Origin: a virus
IMG/VR virus record: IMGVR_UViG_3300022858_000548
Location: 1 to 39,001 of that record
Reading direction: 5' to 3' (one strand)
DNA: 39,001 nt
In this document: positions 23,404 to 29,941 of the stretch, one piece after another
Numbering within the stretch: position 1 is the first letter of the stretch
How the letters are laid out: each line of letters starts with the position of its first letter
Program-made: the position numbers and the translations under genes
The notes under the pieces: generated by a model
Seen by the model: the letters and a program-made list of their open reading frames with translations, nothing else
Databases searched by the model: none
Told to the model about the DNA's origin: nothing

Positions 23404-23491
23404 CGCATAGATCGCGTTTAAGCTACGGCAAAGCGGTTGCGCATAGTAACCCACGCATGATTCCAAGCGCCGGCTCTACGCGATCTATGCG
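23404..23491. repeat. Structured inverted-repeat element E2
   Basis: CGCATAGATCGCG (23404-23416) and CGCGATCTATGCG (23479-23491) form a perfect 13-bp stem. The loop region holds the core variant CGCATAGTAACCCACGCA (23440-23457). Its outer stem sequence is shared with element E3. Confidence 0.65.
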
Positions 23492-23511
23492 CGCGTCATG
23501 GCGAAGGTCAC

Positions 23512-23655
23512 CTAGCTCCTCTTAGACCTCCGGGAGCTACGCAGCCGCAGTCGGCTGAATTCGATCAGCAACCGGTCTATGGCCCTTGCCTTCGCCGCCT
23601 CCAACTCTGCCATGCGTAGCAGCATTGAACGCATCCCTTCAGGGCTGGTTTTCAT
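23512..23655 (-). CDS. Small basic protein (47 aa)
   Basis: A 47-residue frame reading MKTSPEGMRSMLLRMAELEA and ending RLRLRSSRRSKRS. Its ATG lies one base after the stop of the upstream gene, and AAGGAAGG in the end of that gene is a suitable ribosome site. One long amphipathic helix is followed by an arginine-rich tail, suggesting nucleic-acid binding. No family was recognised. Codon pattern and coupling support it being real, but the length limits certainty. Confidence 0.55.
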   Translation of the reverse strand: MKTSPEGMRSMLLRMAELEAAKARAIDRLLIEFSRLRLRSSRRSKRS

Positions 23656-23656
23656 C

Positions 23657-23875
23657 TCAGCCTTCCTTGGCTGTGATCATGCATCCGATCATTTCAATCT
23701 CGCCCGCGGGGTCTGAAAGGCAATCGAACCGGAGGTGGCTGAATACCTCGTCCTCGAGTTCCAACCCGACCGCGTCGGTCTGAATTTCAAACTCAGCGTG
23801 CCTGGGCTGAGATGGTTCATCCGATCCCGGCCCACCCCAGAGGGTATAGTCGATTGCAACCTCGTAGGTTTTCAT
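23657..23875 (-). CDS. Small acidic protein of unknown function
   Basis: A 72-residue protein with AAAGGAG eight bases before its ATG and promoter P2 about 27 bases upstream. It is acidic and strand-rich (MKTYEVAIDYTLWGG; LEDEVFSHLRFDCL; GEIEMIGCMITAKEG). Small acidic early proteins of phages often bind host enzymes or mimic DNA, but nothing specific is seen here. It is co-transcribed with the basic 47-residue protein directly after it. Confidence 0.65.
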   Translation of the reverse strand: MKTYEVAIDYTLWGGPGSDEPSQPRHAEFEIQTDAVGLELEDEVFSHLRFDCLSDPAGEIEMIGCMITAKEG

Positions 23876-23901
23876 CGCCTGCTCCTTTCGAATCTACATT
23901 A

Positions 23902-23930
23902 ATTATACCCTCCACCCTGCGCCAAGGCAA
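23902..23930 (-). promoter_or_regulatory. Leftward sigma70-type promoter P2
   Basis: TTGCCT (23930-23925) and TATAAT (23907-23902) are 17 bases apart on the minus strand. An ATTATACCCT half-site overlaps the -10 box and the dyad O2 lies 29 bases upstream, so repression by the same factor is plausible. Confidence 0.8.
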
Positions 23931-23958
23931 GGGCGAATCTAAAAACTTCTGCAGGGTA

Positions 23959-23984
23959 TTTTCACCCTACGGGTAGGGTGAAAA
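23959..23984. promoter_or_regulatory. Operator-like dyad O2
   Basis: TTTTCACCCT, six bases, AGGGTGAAAA is a perfect dyad with the same half-site as O1 plus one base pair. It stands just upstream of promoter P2. Confidence 0.6.
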
Positions 23985-23992
23985 TTAGCTCT

Positions 23993-24077
23993 CATAGATC
24001 GCGTAGAGGGCGCGGTGGCAGATGCCTGCATGGTATTCGTCGCAGGGATTCTACCCGCGCCCTCTACGCGATCTATG
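23993..24077. repeat. Structured inverted-repeat element E3
   Basis: A perfect 23-bp inverted repeat: 23993-24015 (beginning CATAGATCGCGTAGAGGG) is complementary to 24055-24077. The 39-base loop contains CCTGC/GCAGG around the core TGCATGGTATTCGTCGCA (24027-24044). It lies between the terminator-like hairpin of the gene at 24,138 and promoter P2. Confidence 0.75.
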
Positions 24078-24099
24078 CGCGCGTCATTTCAAAGAGAGC

Positions 24100-24123
24100 G
24101 CCCAGGGGCTTTTGCCCCCGGGC
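24100..24123 (-). terminator. Terminator-like hairpin after the gene at 24,138-24,431
   Basis: GCCC-A-GGGGC and GCCCC-C-GGGC form a nine-base-pair stem with one mismatch and a TTTT loop, 14 bases beyond the stop. The following leftward sequence (GCTCTCTTTG) is only partly T-rich. Confidence 0.5.
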
Positions 24124-24137
24124 TTCGCTGATCCGAA

Positions 24138-24431
24138 TTAGGCCGCGACGCGGATGAATCCCTTAACCGTGGACTGAATCTGGCCCTCGGTGGCCTCGAC
24201 CGAAACATATCCGGCCTTCAGTAGCCGCTTCATCGCGCCGTAAACCAGCCGCGTCCGGGGCTGTATCGGAAGCAGGTTGAAACGGGCGAGCTTGGAATCA
24301 ATCCAGCTACGCATGGTGGCGATGGTGAAAACCGTGTTGGGGTAGTAGCGCAGGATACTTTTGACCGCGGCGAAAACTTCCGGGCGCGCGTTGCGGAGTT
24401 CGGCGTTGACCTTTTCGTTTGTACTCGACAT
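24138..24431 (-). CDS. Probable winged-helix DNA-binding protein
   Basis: A 97-residue protein. The ATG at 24431 is chosen because the promoter P3 -10 box (24484-24489) lies inside a longer in-frame version, and because GAAAGG precedes this ATG at eight bases. Residues about 15-75 look like a helix-turn-helix with recognition-type helices (VFTIATMRSWIDSKLARF; RTRLVYGAMKRLLKAGYV), and the last strands (VSVEATEG then TVKGFIRV) form the wing. It probably binds DNA as a regulator. The large number of operator-like repeats around it makes autoregulation likely but unproven. Confidence 0.65.
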   Translation of the reverse strand: MSSTNEKVNAELRNARPEVFAAVKSILRYYPNTVFTIATMRSWIDSKLARFNLLPIQPRTRLVYGAMKRLLKAGYVSVEATEGQIQSTVKGFIRVAA

Positions 24432-24483
24432 CGTATCGACCTTTCTTTTTGGAGAAGCCGTTTGCTCCTCCTTAACTATATGT

Positions 24484-24512
24484 ATTATACGATCCACCGA
24501 GGGCAAAGGCCA
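24484..24512 (-). promoter_or_regulatory. Leftward sigma70-type promoter P3
   Basis: TGGCCT (24512-24507) and TATAAT (24489-24484) are 17 bases apart on the minus strand. It sits immediately downstream of repeat array A in the direction of transcription and gives a leader of about 45 bases to the gene starting at 24431. Confidence 0.75.
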
Positions 24513-24555
24513 GCGCCAAATCCTTTTTCTTTTGGTCGGTGTTTGGTCCGGTACT

Positions 24556-24715
24556 CAGCCACAGGCGGCCGGTATCGAACTCAGACACTCGAGGCTGCGA
24601 TGGCAATTCAGACAGACAAGGCCGGTTGTAGTATCTCAGCCAGCGTTGGCCAGTCTCAACCAACCAGCCCTAGGGGTCTGAGTTAGAACAACTCAGCCCT
24701 GTCGGGATGAATCTC
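24556..24715. repeat. Degenerate 27-bp repeat array A (six units)
   Basis: Six units start with CAGCC or CAGAC, with their G at 24558, 24584, 24611, 24639, 24667 and 24696, a spacing of 26-29 bases. The best copies read CAGCC, six bases, GGCC, then GTAT or GTCT and often AACT. The array fills the gap between the gene at 24,776 and promoter P3 and matches array B in unit and period. Confidence 0.7.
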
Positions 24716-24727
24716 CAGGCACAAAAG

Positions 24728-24754
24728 AAACCCAACCCCGGAAGGGTTGGGTTT
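24728..24754 (-). terminator. Intrinsic terminator of the gene at 24,776-25,189
   Basis: AAACCCAACCC and GGGTTGGGTTT form an 11-bp stem with a five-base loop, 21 bases past the stop. The leftward RNA ends in TTTCTTTT. A classic rho-independent terminator. Confidence 0.85.
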
Positions 24755-24775
24755 CGATTGCTGACCTCGTTGGGT

Positions 24776-25189
24776 CTACTTCTCGTCCTTGATCTCGGCC
24801 TTCGCGAGCTGCTTGGCGGCGATGACTTTCAGCTGCATCGGGCCGGTTTCGTCGACCTGGTAGATGTAACCGACCCCGTCCGTATCGGAACGGCGAAGGT
24901 TGCCCTCGTTCAGCATCTTGTTGATGTGAGTTCGGACCGTTGCCGGGGCACATCCGGTCTCTTCGACCACCGCCTTGATGATGTGTTTCGGGGCGAATGG
25001 TTCCGAACGAACGAAGTCGAAGAGCGATTGGCGACACGTCTTGCCATCGGTCTTCTTCCGCTTGTCGACTTTCGGGAGCTCCTGCGGCTTGTCGGCACCT
25101 GCCGGCTTCGCATCGGACTCGACAGTCGGCTTCGCGGCAACCTGGCCCTTGTCGGCCGGCTTCGCGTCTTCCTTCTTCGCGCCTGCCAT
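24776..25189 (-). CDS. Winged-helix DNA-binding protein with Ala/Lys-rich N-terminus
   Basis: A 137-residue protein. ATG 25189 has GAAAGG at suitable distance; an in-frame GTG at 25255 lacks a ribosome site. Residues about 1-50 are disordered and rich in Lys, Ala, Asp and Pro, like histone-type tails. Residues about 52-110 (SLFDFVRSEPFAPKHIIKAV; VEETGCAPATVRTHINKML; RRSDTDGVGYIYQV) form a helix-turn-helix with wing. The tail suggests general or cooperative DNA binding. It has its own promoter (P4) and terminator, so it is a single-gene unit, and its codons are more GC-rich than those of the neighbours, suggesting high expression. It is a candidate binder of the nearby repeats. Confidence 0.7.
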   Translation of the reverse strand: MAGAKKEDAKPADKGQVAAKPTVESDAKPAGADKPQELPKVDKRKKTDGKTCRQSLFDFVRSEPFAPKHIIKAVVEETGCAPATVRTHINKMLNEGNLRRSDTDGVGYIYQVDETGPMQLKVIAAKQLAKAEIKDEK

Positions 25190-25289
25190 GGGTAAGCCTT
25201 TCTGGCCCTCGCGGGCCGAATAGAGTTGGCAAGTTTGAGTTGCGACCGTATTCACTTTTCAAAGTCGGTTCGTTCTTAACTCTGAATGT

Positions 25290-25318
25290 ATTATATCATA
25301 CACCTGCGAGCAAGGCCA
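25290..25318 (-). promoter_or_regulatory. Leftward sigma70-type promoter P4
   Basis: TGGCCT (25318-25313) and TATAAT (25295-25290) are 17 bases apart on the minus strand. A TATGATATAAT extended box is shared with P1. It drives the winged-helix gene starting at 25189 through a leader of about 95 bases. Confidence 0.75.
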
Positions 25319-25352
25319 GAACCAAATCAGAAAAACTTTCCGGTCACATCGA

Positions 25353-25446
25353 CTCGCATACTTCGCGTTTAAGCGCCGGGTCTCATGCCTGCATAGTATC
25401 CATCGCAGGCGATAGACTCCGCGCCTTGCTGCGCAGTATACGCGAG
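25353..25446. repeat. Structured inverted-repeat element E4
   Basis: CTCGC, ATACT and CGC on the left pair with GCG, AGTAT and GCGAG on the right; a second GC-rich stem and GCCTGC/GCAGGC enclose the core TGCATAGTATCCATCGCA (25390-25407). It lies between promoters P5 and P4. Confidence 0.65.
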
Positions 25447-25504
25447 GTTATTTCGATGTCAGAGAGCTCAGACTTGTTCAGCTTGCTTCTCTTCAACTGT
25501 ATAT

Positions 25505-25533
25505 ATTATACGACATCTCCAGGCGACAGGCAC
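25505..25533 (-). promoter_or_regulatory. Leftward promoter P5 with no gene of its own
   Basis: GTGCCT (25533-25528) and TATAAT (25510-25505) are 17 bases apart on the minus strand. No open frame of useful length follows before promoter P4, about 190 bases on; the transcript would instead contain element E4. Confidence 0.65.
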
Positions 25534-25614
25534 GGAAAAAATCAGAAATATTTTGTTCGTGTCTTGGTAGGTATAGGATCACCGGACCAGGACACGACCA
25601 AACGAGCGACTCAA

Positions 25615-25711
25615 CATAGCGCGCGTTTGAACGCGCATACACATGCGGCAACGGCGCATGCGATATATACCATGCAGCGCGCCTCGACAGGCGCTATACG
25701 GCGCGGTTATG
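25615..25711. repeat. Structured inverted-repeat element E5
   Basis: CATAGCGCGC near the left end is largely complementary to GCGCGGTTATG at the right, with further CGCG-type pairs inside. The apical part carries TGCATGGTATATATCGCA on the minus strand (25659-25676). The stem is less regular than in E2 or E3. Confidence 0.5.
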
Positions 25712-25720
25712 AGAGCTAGA

Positions 25721-25772
25721 TTTTACCCTGCGCAGGGTGTTATCACCCTCTCGCGCAGGGTGATTTCACCCT
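25721..25772. promoter_or_regulatory. Operator-like cluster O3
   Basis: Five half-sites in 52 bases: TTTTACCCT and AGGGTGTTA (dyad, four-base spacer), TATCACCCT and AGGGTGATT (dyad, seven-base spacer), and TTTCACCCT. They match the half-sites of O1 and O2 and lie between E5 and repeat array B. Confidence 0.6.
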
Positions 25773-25777
25773 CAACC

Positions 25778-26065
25778 CGGCCTCGCGTAGCCGGTATCTA
25801 ACGCAGCCCTGTGAGGCCGGTATAGCGAACTCAGCCACGCGTAGCCAGTATACAATCACAGCCTCGCTCGGCCAGTATCCAACTCAGCCAGCCGTGGACA
25901 GTTTACATTATCCCAGCCACGCAAGGCCTGTATACAAATACAAGCCGCGCGAGGCCAGTATAGGAATACCAGCCCTGCGCGGCCCTGATTGAACTCAGCC
26001 CTGTGCGGATGCGATCGCTACTCAGCCACCTCGGGCTGAGTTGAATCCAGCCCTCGCCAGCCCTG
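25778..26065. repeat. Degenerate 27-bp repeat array B (eleven units)
   Basis: Eleven units, with the G of GCC at 25780, 25806, 25834, 25861, 25887, 25916, 25944, 25972, 25998, 26025 and 26050, spacing 25-29 bases. Clear copies read CAGCCTCGCTCGGCCAGTAT or CAGCC, six bases, GGCC, then GTATA. GCC and GGC around six bases give each unit a small dyad. The last two units lie inside the 3' end of the MazG-like gene. It looks like an iteron-style protein-binding array. Confidence 0.75.
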
Positions 26066-26575
26066 TTCATGTAGCAAAGCTCCCGTTCTGGGAGCCTTCC
26101 AATCCGGGGGCTTGATCCATTTGCCGGCATCATCTTTGTGGCCACCGGGGCCAAACTTGGCCAGGTTACAAACATCCACCATCCGTTGGTGCTCCAGATC
26201 GGGAATTCCCAACGCGCTCAAGGTGCCCGTAGTCACCACCTTAATGTCACAGCAACCGTCGACAATCTCGATCATATCGGGAGGATGTGTCTCGTCTAGA
26301 GAATCCATTACCATTTTGAAACCCACCCCCATGTAGTGGGTTTCTTTCCCACATCGAATTCTCACTTCGAACCCTAGGCCGTATACCGTTTCGAGAGCCT
26401 CTTCGAGAATCAATCCTGCCCTCAGCCGCCGGGTTTCGACTGGGGGCATCTCGGGTTGCCGTGGCACAACCTGGCCAGCGTTGGCCATGAATTCATCAAC
26501 ACGTTGCTGATGTCGACTTCTCATCTTGGGATTATTGGGCACGTATACCCACTCTCTAGGGCGCCTATCCGCCAC
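26018..26575 (-). CDS. MazG-like nucleotide pyrophosphohydrolase
   Basis: A 185-residue all-alpha protein. LILEEALETVYGLGFEV supplies the EExxE metal-binding helix, and DMIEIVDGCCDIKVVTTGTLSALGI the second helix with the conserved DxxxD pair. CNLAKFGPGGHKDDAGKWIKPPDW is the usual ending of phage MazG-like or PRA-PH-like enzymes. These hydrolyse nucleoside triphosphates to monophosphates and pyrophosphate; phage versions adjust dNTP pools or remove unwanted nucleotides. Start GTG 26575 with AAGGA overlapping the previous stop. It ends the replication operon, and its last 16 codons run through repeat array B, so the array has partly invaded or defined the C-terminus. Confidence 0.75.
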   Translation of the reverse strand: MADRRPREWVYVPNNPKMRSRHQQRVDEFMANAGQVVPRQPEMPPVETRRLRAGLILEEALETVYGLGFEVRIRCGKETHYMGVGFKMVMDSLDETHPPDMIEIVDGCCDIKVVTTGTLSALGIPDLEHQRMVDVCNLAKFGPGGHKDDAGKWIKPPDWKAPRTGALLHEQGWRGLDSTQPEVAE

Positions 26576-26587
26576 TGTTATAAGTCC

Positions 26588-27244
26588 TTATCTATCAACA
26601 GGTTGCAGCTGTTCCAATTCGAGAATCAGGTCTTCGAAGATCACCGGGGCTAGTTCAAACATTGACCGTAGGAGCCCTTGCATGATCCCTTTTATTTGCC
26701 ACTGGGCGTGGGGATTGAGTGCTCGCTCTTTCAATACCCACCTCCACTGGCGGAGATTGAAAGTCGTTACCACTTCCGTTTTGGTTGCATTGGGCAAAAC
26801 GGATCTGGCGTCTTCGGGCGGAGTTCCCCCTTCGAGAAGCCAAAGGTAACATTGATAGGAATCATTGATCTGATCAGCCCACAATGTTTTCAATCGATCA
26901 TTGGAACCAATTGATGGGGGGAGAATTACTTCCAAACCCTTCTTCCCGTAGTTACAATACCTTTGACTTTCCTGAGAATAAGACGCAAGACGATGGCGAA
27001 CTAATTGATGAGACATTGAACGATCCCCGACAATGCGGGCAGTGATTGAACAATGTTCAATGACTGAATGGTGTCCGGATTTCATTATCATCCGGATGAA
27101 TCGATCTGCCGAATCGGGGGTAAGATTCTTTTCACTCTTGTAGCACGTTCGCCCAGCCACTTCGAGACGTCGGGGGAAGTCTCGAATCTCTTCTGCTGGT
27201 GTTAGAATCATACCGTAGGGTTCGACGATTGTGAAATTGTTCAT
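26588..27244 (-). CDS. thyX: Flavin-dependent thymidylate synthase
   Basis: A 218-residue protein with the ThyX signature RHRLASYSQESQR (residues 83-95; family RHRxxSxxxxSxR) and GHHSVIEH (57-64). It methylates dUMP to dTMP using methylene-tetrahydrofolate, FAD and NADPH. The start at 27244 overlaps the upstream stop as ATGA; longer in-frame starts at 27319 and 27274 lack ribosome sites. It lies in an operon with a DNA polymerase and a MazG-like enzyme, so it supplies dTTP for phage replication. Length is normal. Confidence 0.93.
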   Translation of the reverse strand: MNNFTIVEPYGMILTPAEEIRDFPRRLEVAGRTCYKSEKNLTPDSADRFIRMIMKSGHHSVIEHCSITARIVGDRSMSHQLVRHRLASYSQESQRYCNYGKKGLEVILPPSIGSNDRLKTLWADQINDSYQCYLWLLEGGTPPEDARSVLPNATKTEVVTTFNLRQWRWVLKERALNPHAQWQIKGIMQGLLRSMFELAPVIFEDLILELEQLQPVDR

Positions 27245-27480
27245 GCCAATTTTCTCATTGGGATCTTTCGCCATGCGGTGGCTACATCGTGACGAGCCAA
27301 CCGTAGGCAACAATTCCATTTGCCTTCACCCAGTCGATAGCGAGGATGGATTGGAAAAACCCCAGCCGCTCTCGAATGGGTACAGACAACGTAGAGGGGA
27401 AACGTCTCCATGTATTCTTTTGCCAACGTTCGGGCGAAAACGGATTCAGCCCTTGACAGATGGATTTCGTTTTCGGTCAA
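27241..27480 (-). CDS. Small protein of unknown function between polymerase and ThyX
   Basis: A 79-residue protein starting at TTG 27480, with GGAGGG six bases upstream, and ending in an ATGA overlap with thyX. It has a helical N-terminus (ENEIHLSRAESVFARTLAKEYM) and a basic Arg-rich C-terminus. Two adjacent cysteines occur at GKWNCCLRL, too few for a clear metal site. No family was recognised; tight coupling suggests a role in replication or nucleotide supply. Confidence 0.65.
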   Translation of the reverse strand: MTENEIHLSRAESVFARTLAKEYMETFPLYVVCTHSRAAGVFPIHPRYRLGEGKWNCCLRLARHDVATAWRKIPMRKLA

Positions 27481-27493
27481 TCGATTCCCTCCT

Positions 27494-29941
27494 CTAGGCT
27501 ACCCAAGTTTTGACTTGACCCCAACTGGGACCAACGTCCACGTCAACCTCAAACGTGGCACATGTTTCAAATGGAGAAGTGCACATGATGTCGACAATGA
27601 TTGGAATCACTTCCGGCAAACGATGAGTCCAGATCTCGAATTGAATTGAGTCATGAACCGGGAACAAAGGATAACCCCAACCGTTTGTTCGTAGCAATTG
27701 GTTGAGTTCAATGAACTTGTATGTGTTGAGATCAGATGCCAAAGACTGGACAGGAAAGTTTACAGCCTGGTTCTTTACATCACGAATGAACTCAGGCATG
27801 ATTAGATTCCAATGTCTACGTCGACCGATTGAAGTTTCTAACCATCCATTGGCGAGTGCACCGTCCTGAGCATTCCGCCACCACCGATGATAGTCGGGAT
27901 ACTTTGTCCAGAACTCATCGACATAAGCCCTAGCTTTCTTCATCGGCCAACCGGTTGCTAGGGCGATTGAGAATGCAGTACGATTATACATCATGCCGAA
28001 GGTGATAAACTTCTGGGCGAACCTATCCATCTTTGTTATGGTGTCAAGGGGTTTGCCTGTAACTCGAGATGCCATTGTTGCATGCAAGTCTTGAGTCAAA
28101 CAATCATTCCCTAGGTTGACGTCTCCGGAATAGTGCCAAGCGATCCTGACTTCAAGTTGCTTGTAGTCAACCGAGACCCAACTCATCCTCGGAGAAGGAA
28201 TGAACATTCGTTTCAGGTTAGGGAAACCTTTCTCTTCAACGACATCGTCTTTGGGAATCGTTTGAAGAGGGGGATTCTTAATCGCCAGCCGACCTGTCTC
28301 GGCCCCTTGAACTAGAATGTCTGGATGGATCCTACCGTCAGCCGCAATGTCATCTACGATCCCATTGACATAAACGGATAACATATGATCCCAGTCTCGG
28401 AAGAATTGAACCTTCTCAACGAATGGTTTGTCAGCATGCTTCTCTAAGAACGTTTTATCCGTTGTAGGTTTCTTCGTTGACTTAGACTTAACAATGGGCC
28501 GAAGCCTCATTGTCTCATATGCACAATGACGTAGTTGAATTGGTGACCTAGGATCCAAACTTCCGTCAGGATACTTAGACGGTTTCTTGATACAGTCATG
28601 TGAATCGAACCCTGCCTCTCGGGCAAAGTCCTGGAGAACTACAGTTGCATCTACTAGTCCTTGTTCAACTTCGGGACGTAGTTGATCAATGTAGTCTGTA
28701 TCAATTAAGACTCCTCTGGTCTCAGCATCAGCAAACGCACCCTGTGCAGGCTGCAATAGGCTCTCGACAACGAATTGAGTTCGACCTTCTTGGGCAACTA
28801 AACCTTTCAAGATGGGAAGGAGACGATGAGTAGCTCTAGTGTCCCGAGCATTCCTAATCGCTCTCAATTGAACCGGGACGTTACTAAACGGTTTCCCACC
28901 CTTCAAGTACTGTTTCGTTTCATCCTTCCACCCAGGTTCATTCAATATCTTTTGGGACAATACCTCGAGACCAATTCCACCTTGTCTCTCGGTAAGAGCC
29001 ATCGCCCAACACATTGTGTCTTCAAACTTTGGAGGAACCCCTAGGCCTTCTCTTTCAAGGAACTGTTGATCGAACTTCTTGTTGTGAGCAACCCAAACGA
29101 TATTAGGATCGGTAATCAATTCCCGCCAGGCTGCTTTTGCTTCTGGACTTGAAACTAATGTAGCATGATCCAGGACCCAAGAAGTGTCTCCATCGGAAAC
29201 ACCTAACTCAAGTACTGGATCAGATACAACATCAAAGCCATTGGTCTCTAAGTCAATTGAAAGGTGCTCTCGACAGTTGGCTTTGAGGGTATCGGCGAGC
29301 TCAATCATCGGACCCGGAGTGGACAGATAGAACCATTCGGAACCTTCACGGAACACATGAACCTTCTTTGGGAATGGTACTTCGCTGAACAGGAGCCGTT
29401 TGGCCCTTTGCAAAGCGTCGTAGATCCTGTCGAAGTTTCCGTAGCCACCATGAAGAACGGAAGCCGGATGGAACGTAGGGATCACCCAACAGTTGTAAAT
29501 AGGTGACCAAGTAATCTGACCAGCTAGGGAGTTGATGGTTTCATTCGTCTCCAAAACCGTTCGGCTGGCGAGAGCACCTAACGTTACAATGATCTTCGGT
29601 TCACGTAAACGAATCTCTGCTACCATTCGTTGATAGCAACATGCCAATGTTTCGTCAGTAGGGGGTGAGTTCTTTTTCCCTTGCTCAGGAACCGGACGAC
29701 AGAGAACAGTATTCATAACATAACATCTGTCACGATCCAATTCAATGTCTTCAAGTGTTGCGTCTAGGAGTTCACCCGATCGACCAATGAAAGGAATTCC
29801 CTTATGGTCATCTTGAACTTCCGGAGCTTCCCCGACTAGAACTAAACCAGTCTTGTCTGGTCCATTCCCCCATACTTGAGTACGATTCAATCCTTGCAAG
29901 GGACATTGATCGCACTTGCACAGTGGCTCAAGTTCTTTCAA
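27494..29941 (-). CDS. Uracil-DNA glycosylase-like domain fused to DNA polymerase I-type replicase
   Basis: An 815-residue fusion. Residues about 1-190 resemble family 4 uracil-DNA glycosylases: GEAPEVQDDHKGIPFIGRSG (motif 1), TFHPASVL (motif 2), and cysteines in CKCDQC plus CRPVPEQ...CC as candidate Fe-S ligands. Residues about 225-400 are a DnaQ-like 3'-5' exonuclease with SIDLETNGFD, AHNKKFDQQFL and ARDTRATH. Residues about 490-815 are a family A polymerase: VSVDYKQLEVR (motif A, near 590), RFAQKFITFGMMYNR (motif B, near 640) and VHDSIQFE (motif C, near 762). The metal aspartates are intact. Start TTG 29941 forms a TTGA overlap with the upstream stop. Probable phage replicase; glycosylase activity may be used for uracil sensing or as structure. 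Confidence 0.9.
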   Translation of the reverse strand: MKELEPLCKCDQCPLQGLNRTQVWGNGPDKTGLVLVGEAPEVQDDHKGIPFIGRSGELLDATLEDIELDRDRCYVMNTVLCRPVPEQGKKNSPPTDETLACCYQRMVAEIRLREPKIIVTLGALASRTVLETNETINSLAGQITWSPIYNCWVIPTFHPASVLHGGYGNFDRIYDALQRAKRLLFSEVPFPKKVHVFREGSEWFYLSTPGPMIELADTLKANCREHLSIDLETNGFDVVSDPVLELGVSDGDTSWVLDHATLVSSPEAKAAWRELITDPNIVWVAHNKKFDQQFLEREGLGVPPKFEDTMCWAMALTERQGGIGLEVLSQKILNEPGWKDETKQYLKGGKPFSNVPVQLRAIRNARDTRATHRLLPILKGLVAQEGRTQFVVESLLQPAQGAFADAETRGVLIDTDYIDQLRPEVEQGLVDATVVLQDFAREAGFDSHDCIKKPSKYPDGSLDPRSPIQLRHCAYETMRLRPIVKSKSTKKPTTDKTFLEKHADKPFVEKVQFFRDWDHMLSVYVNGIVDDIAADGRIHPDILVQGAETGRLAIKNPPLQTIPKDDVVEEKGFPNLKRMFIPSPRMSWVSVDYKQLEVRIAWHYSGDVNLGNDCLTQDLHATMASRVTGKPLDTITKMDRFAQKFITFGMMYNRTAFSIALATGWPMKKARAYVDEFWTKYPDYHRWWRNAQDGALANGWLETSIGRRRHWNLIMPEFIRDVKNQAVNFPVQSLASDLNTYKFIELNQLLRTNGWGYPLFPVHDSIQFEIWTHRLPEVIPIIVDIMCTSPFETCATFEVDVDVGPSWGQVKTWVA

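Noticed and set aside
24997-25719. A 240-codon plus-strand frame across the winged-helix gene and promoter region
   Set aside because: It runs through promoters P4 and P5, elements E4 and E5 and an antisense gene, and its translation has no consistent composition.
25778-26065. CRISPR array
   Set aside because: Units vary in almost all positions and there are no unique spacers between identical repeats; no cas genes were seen. The Cas4-like nuclease belongs to a phage recombination operon.
25903-26175. A 90-codon minus-strand frame through repeat array B
   Set aside because: It arises from reading the repeats and the end of the MazG-like gene out of frame.
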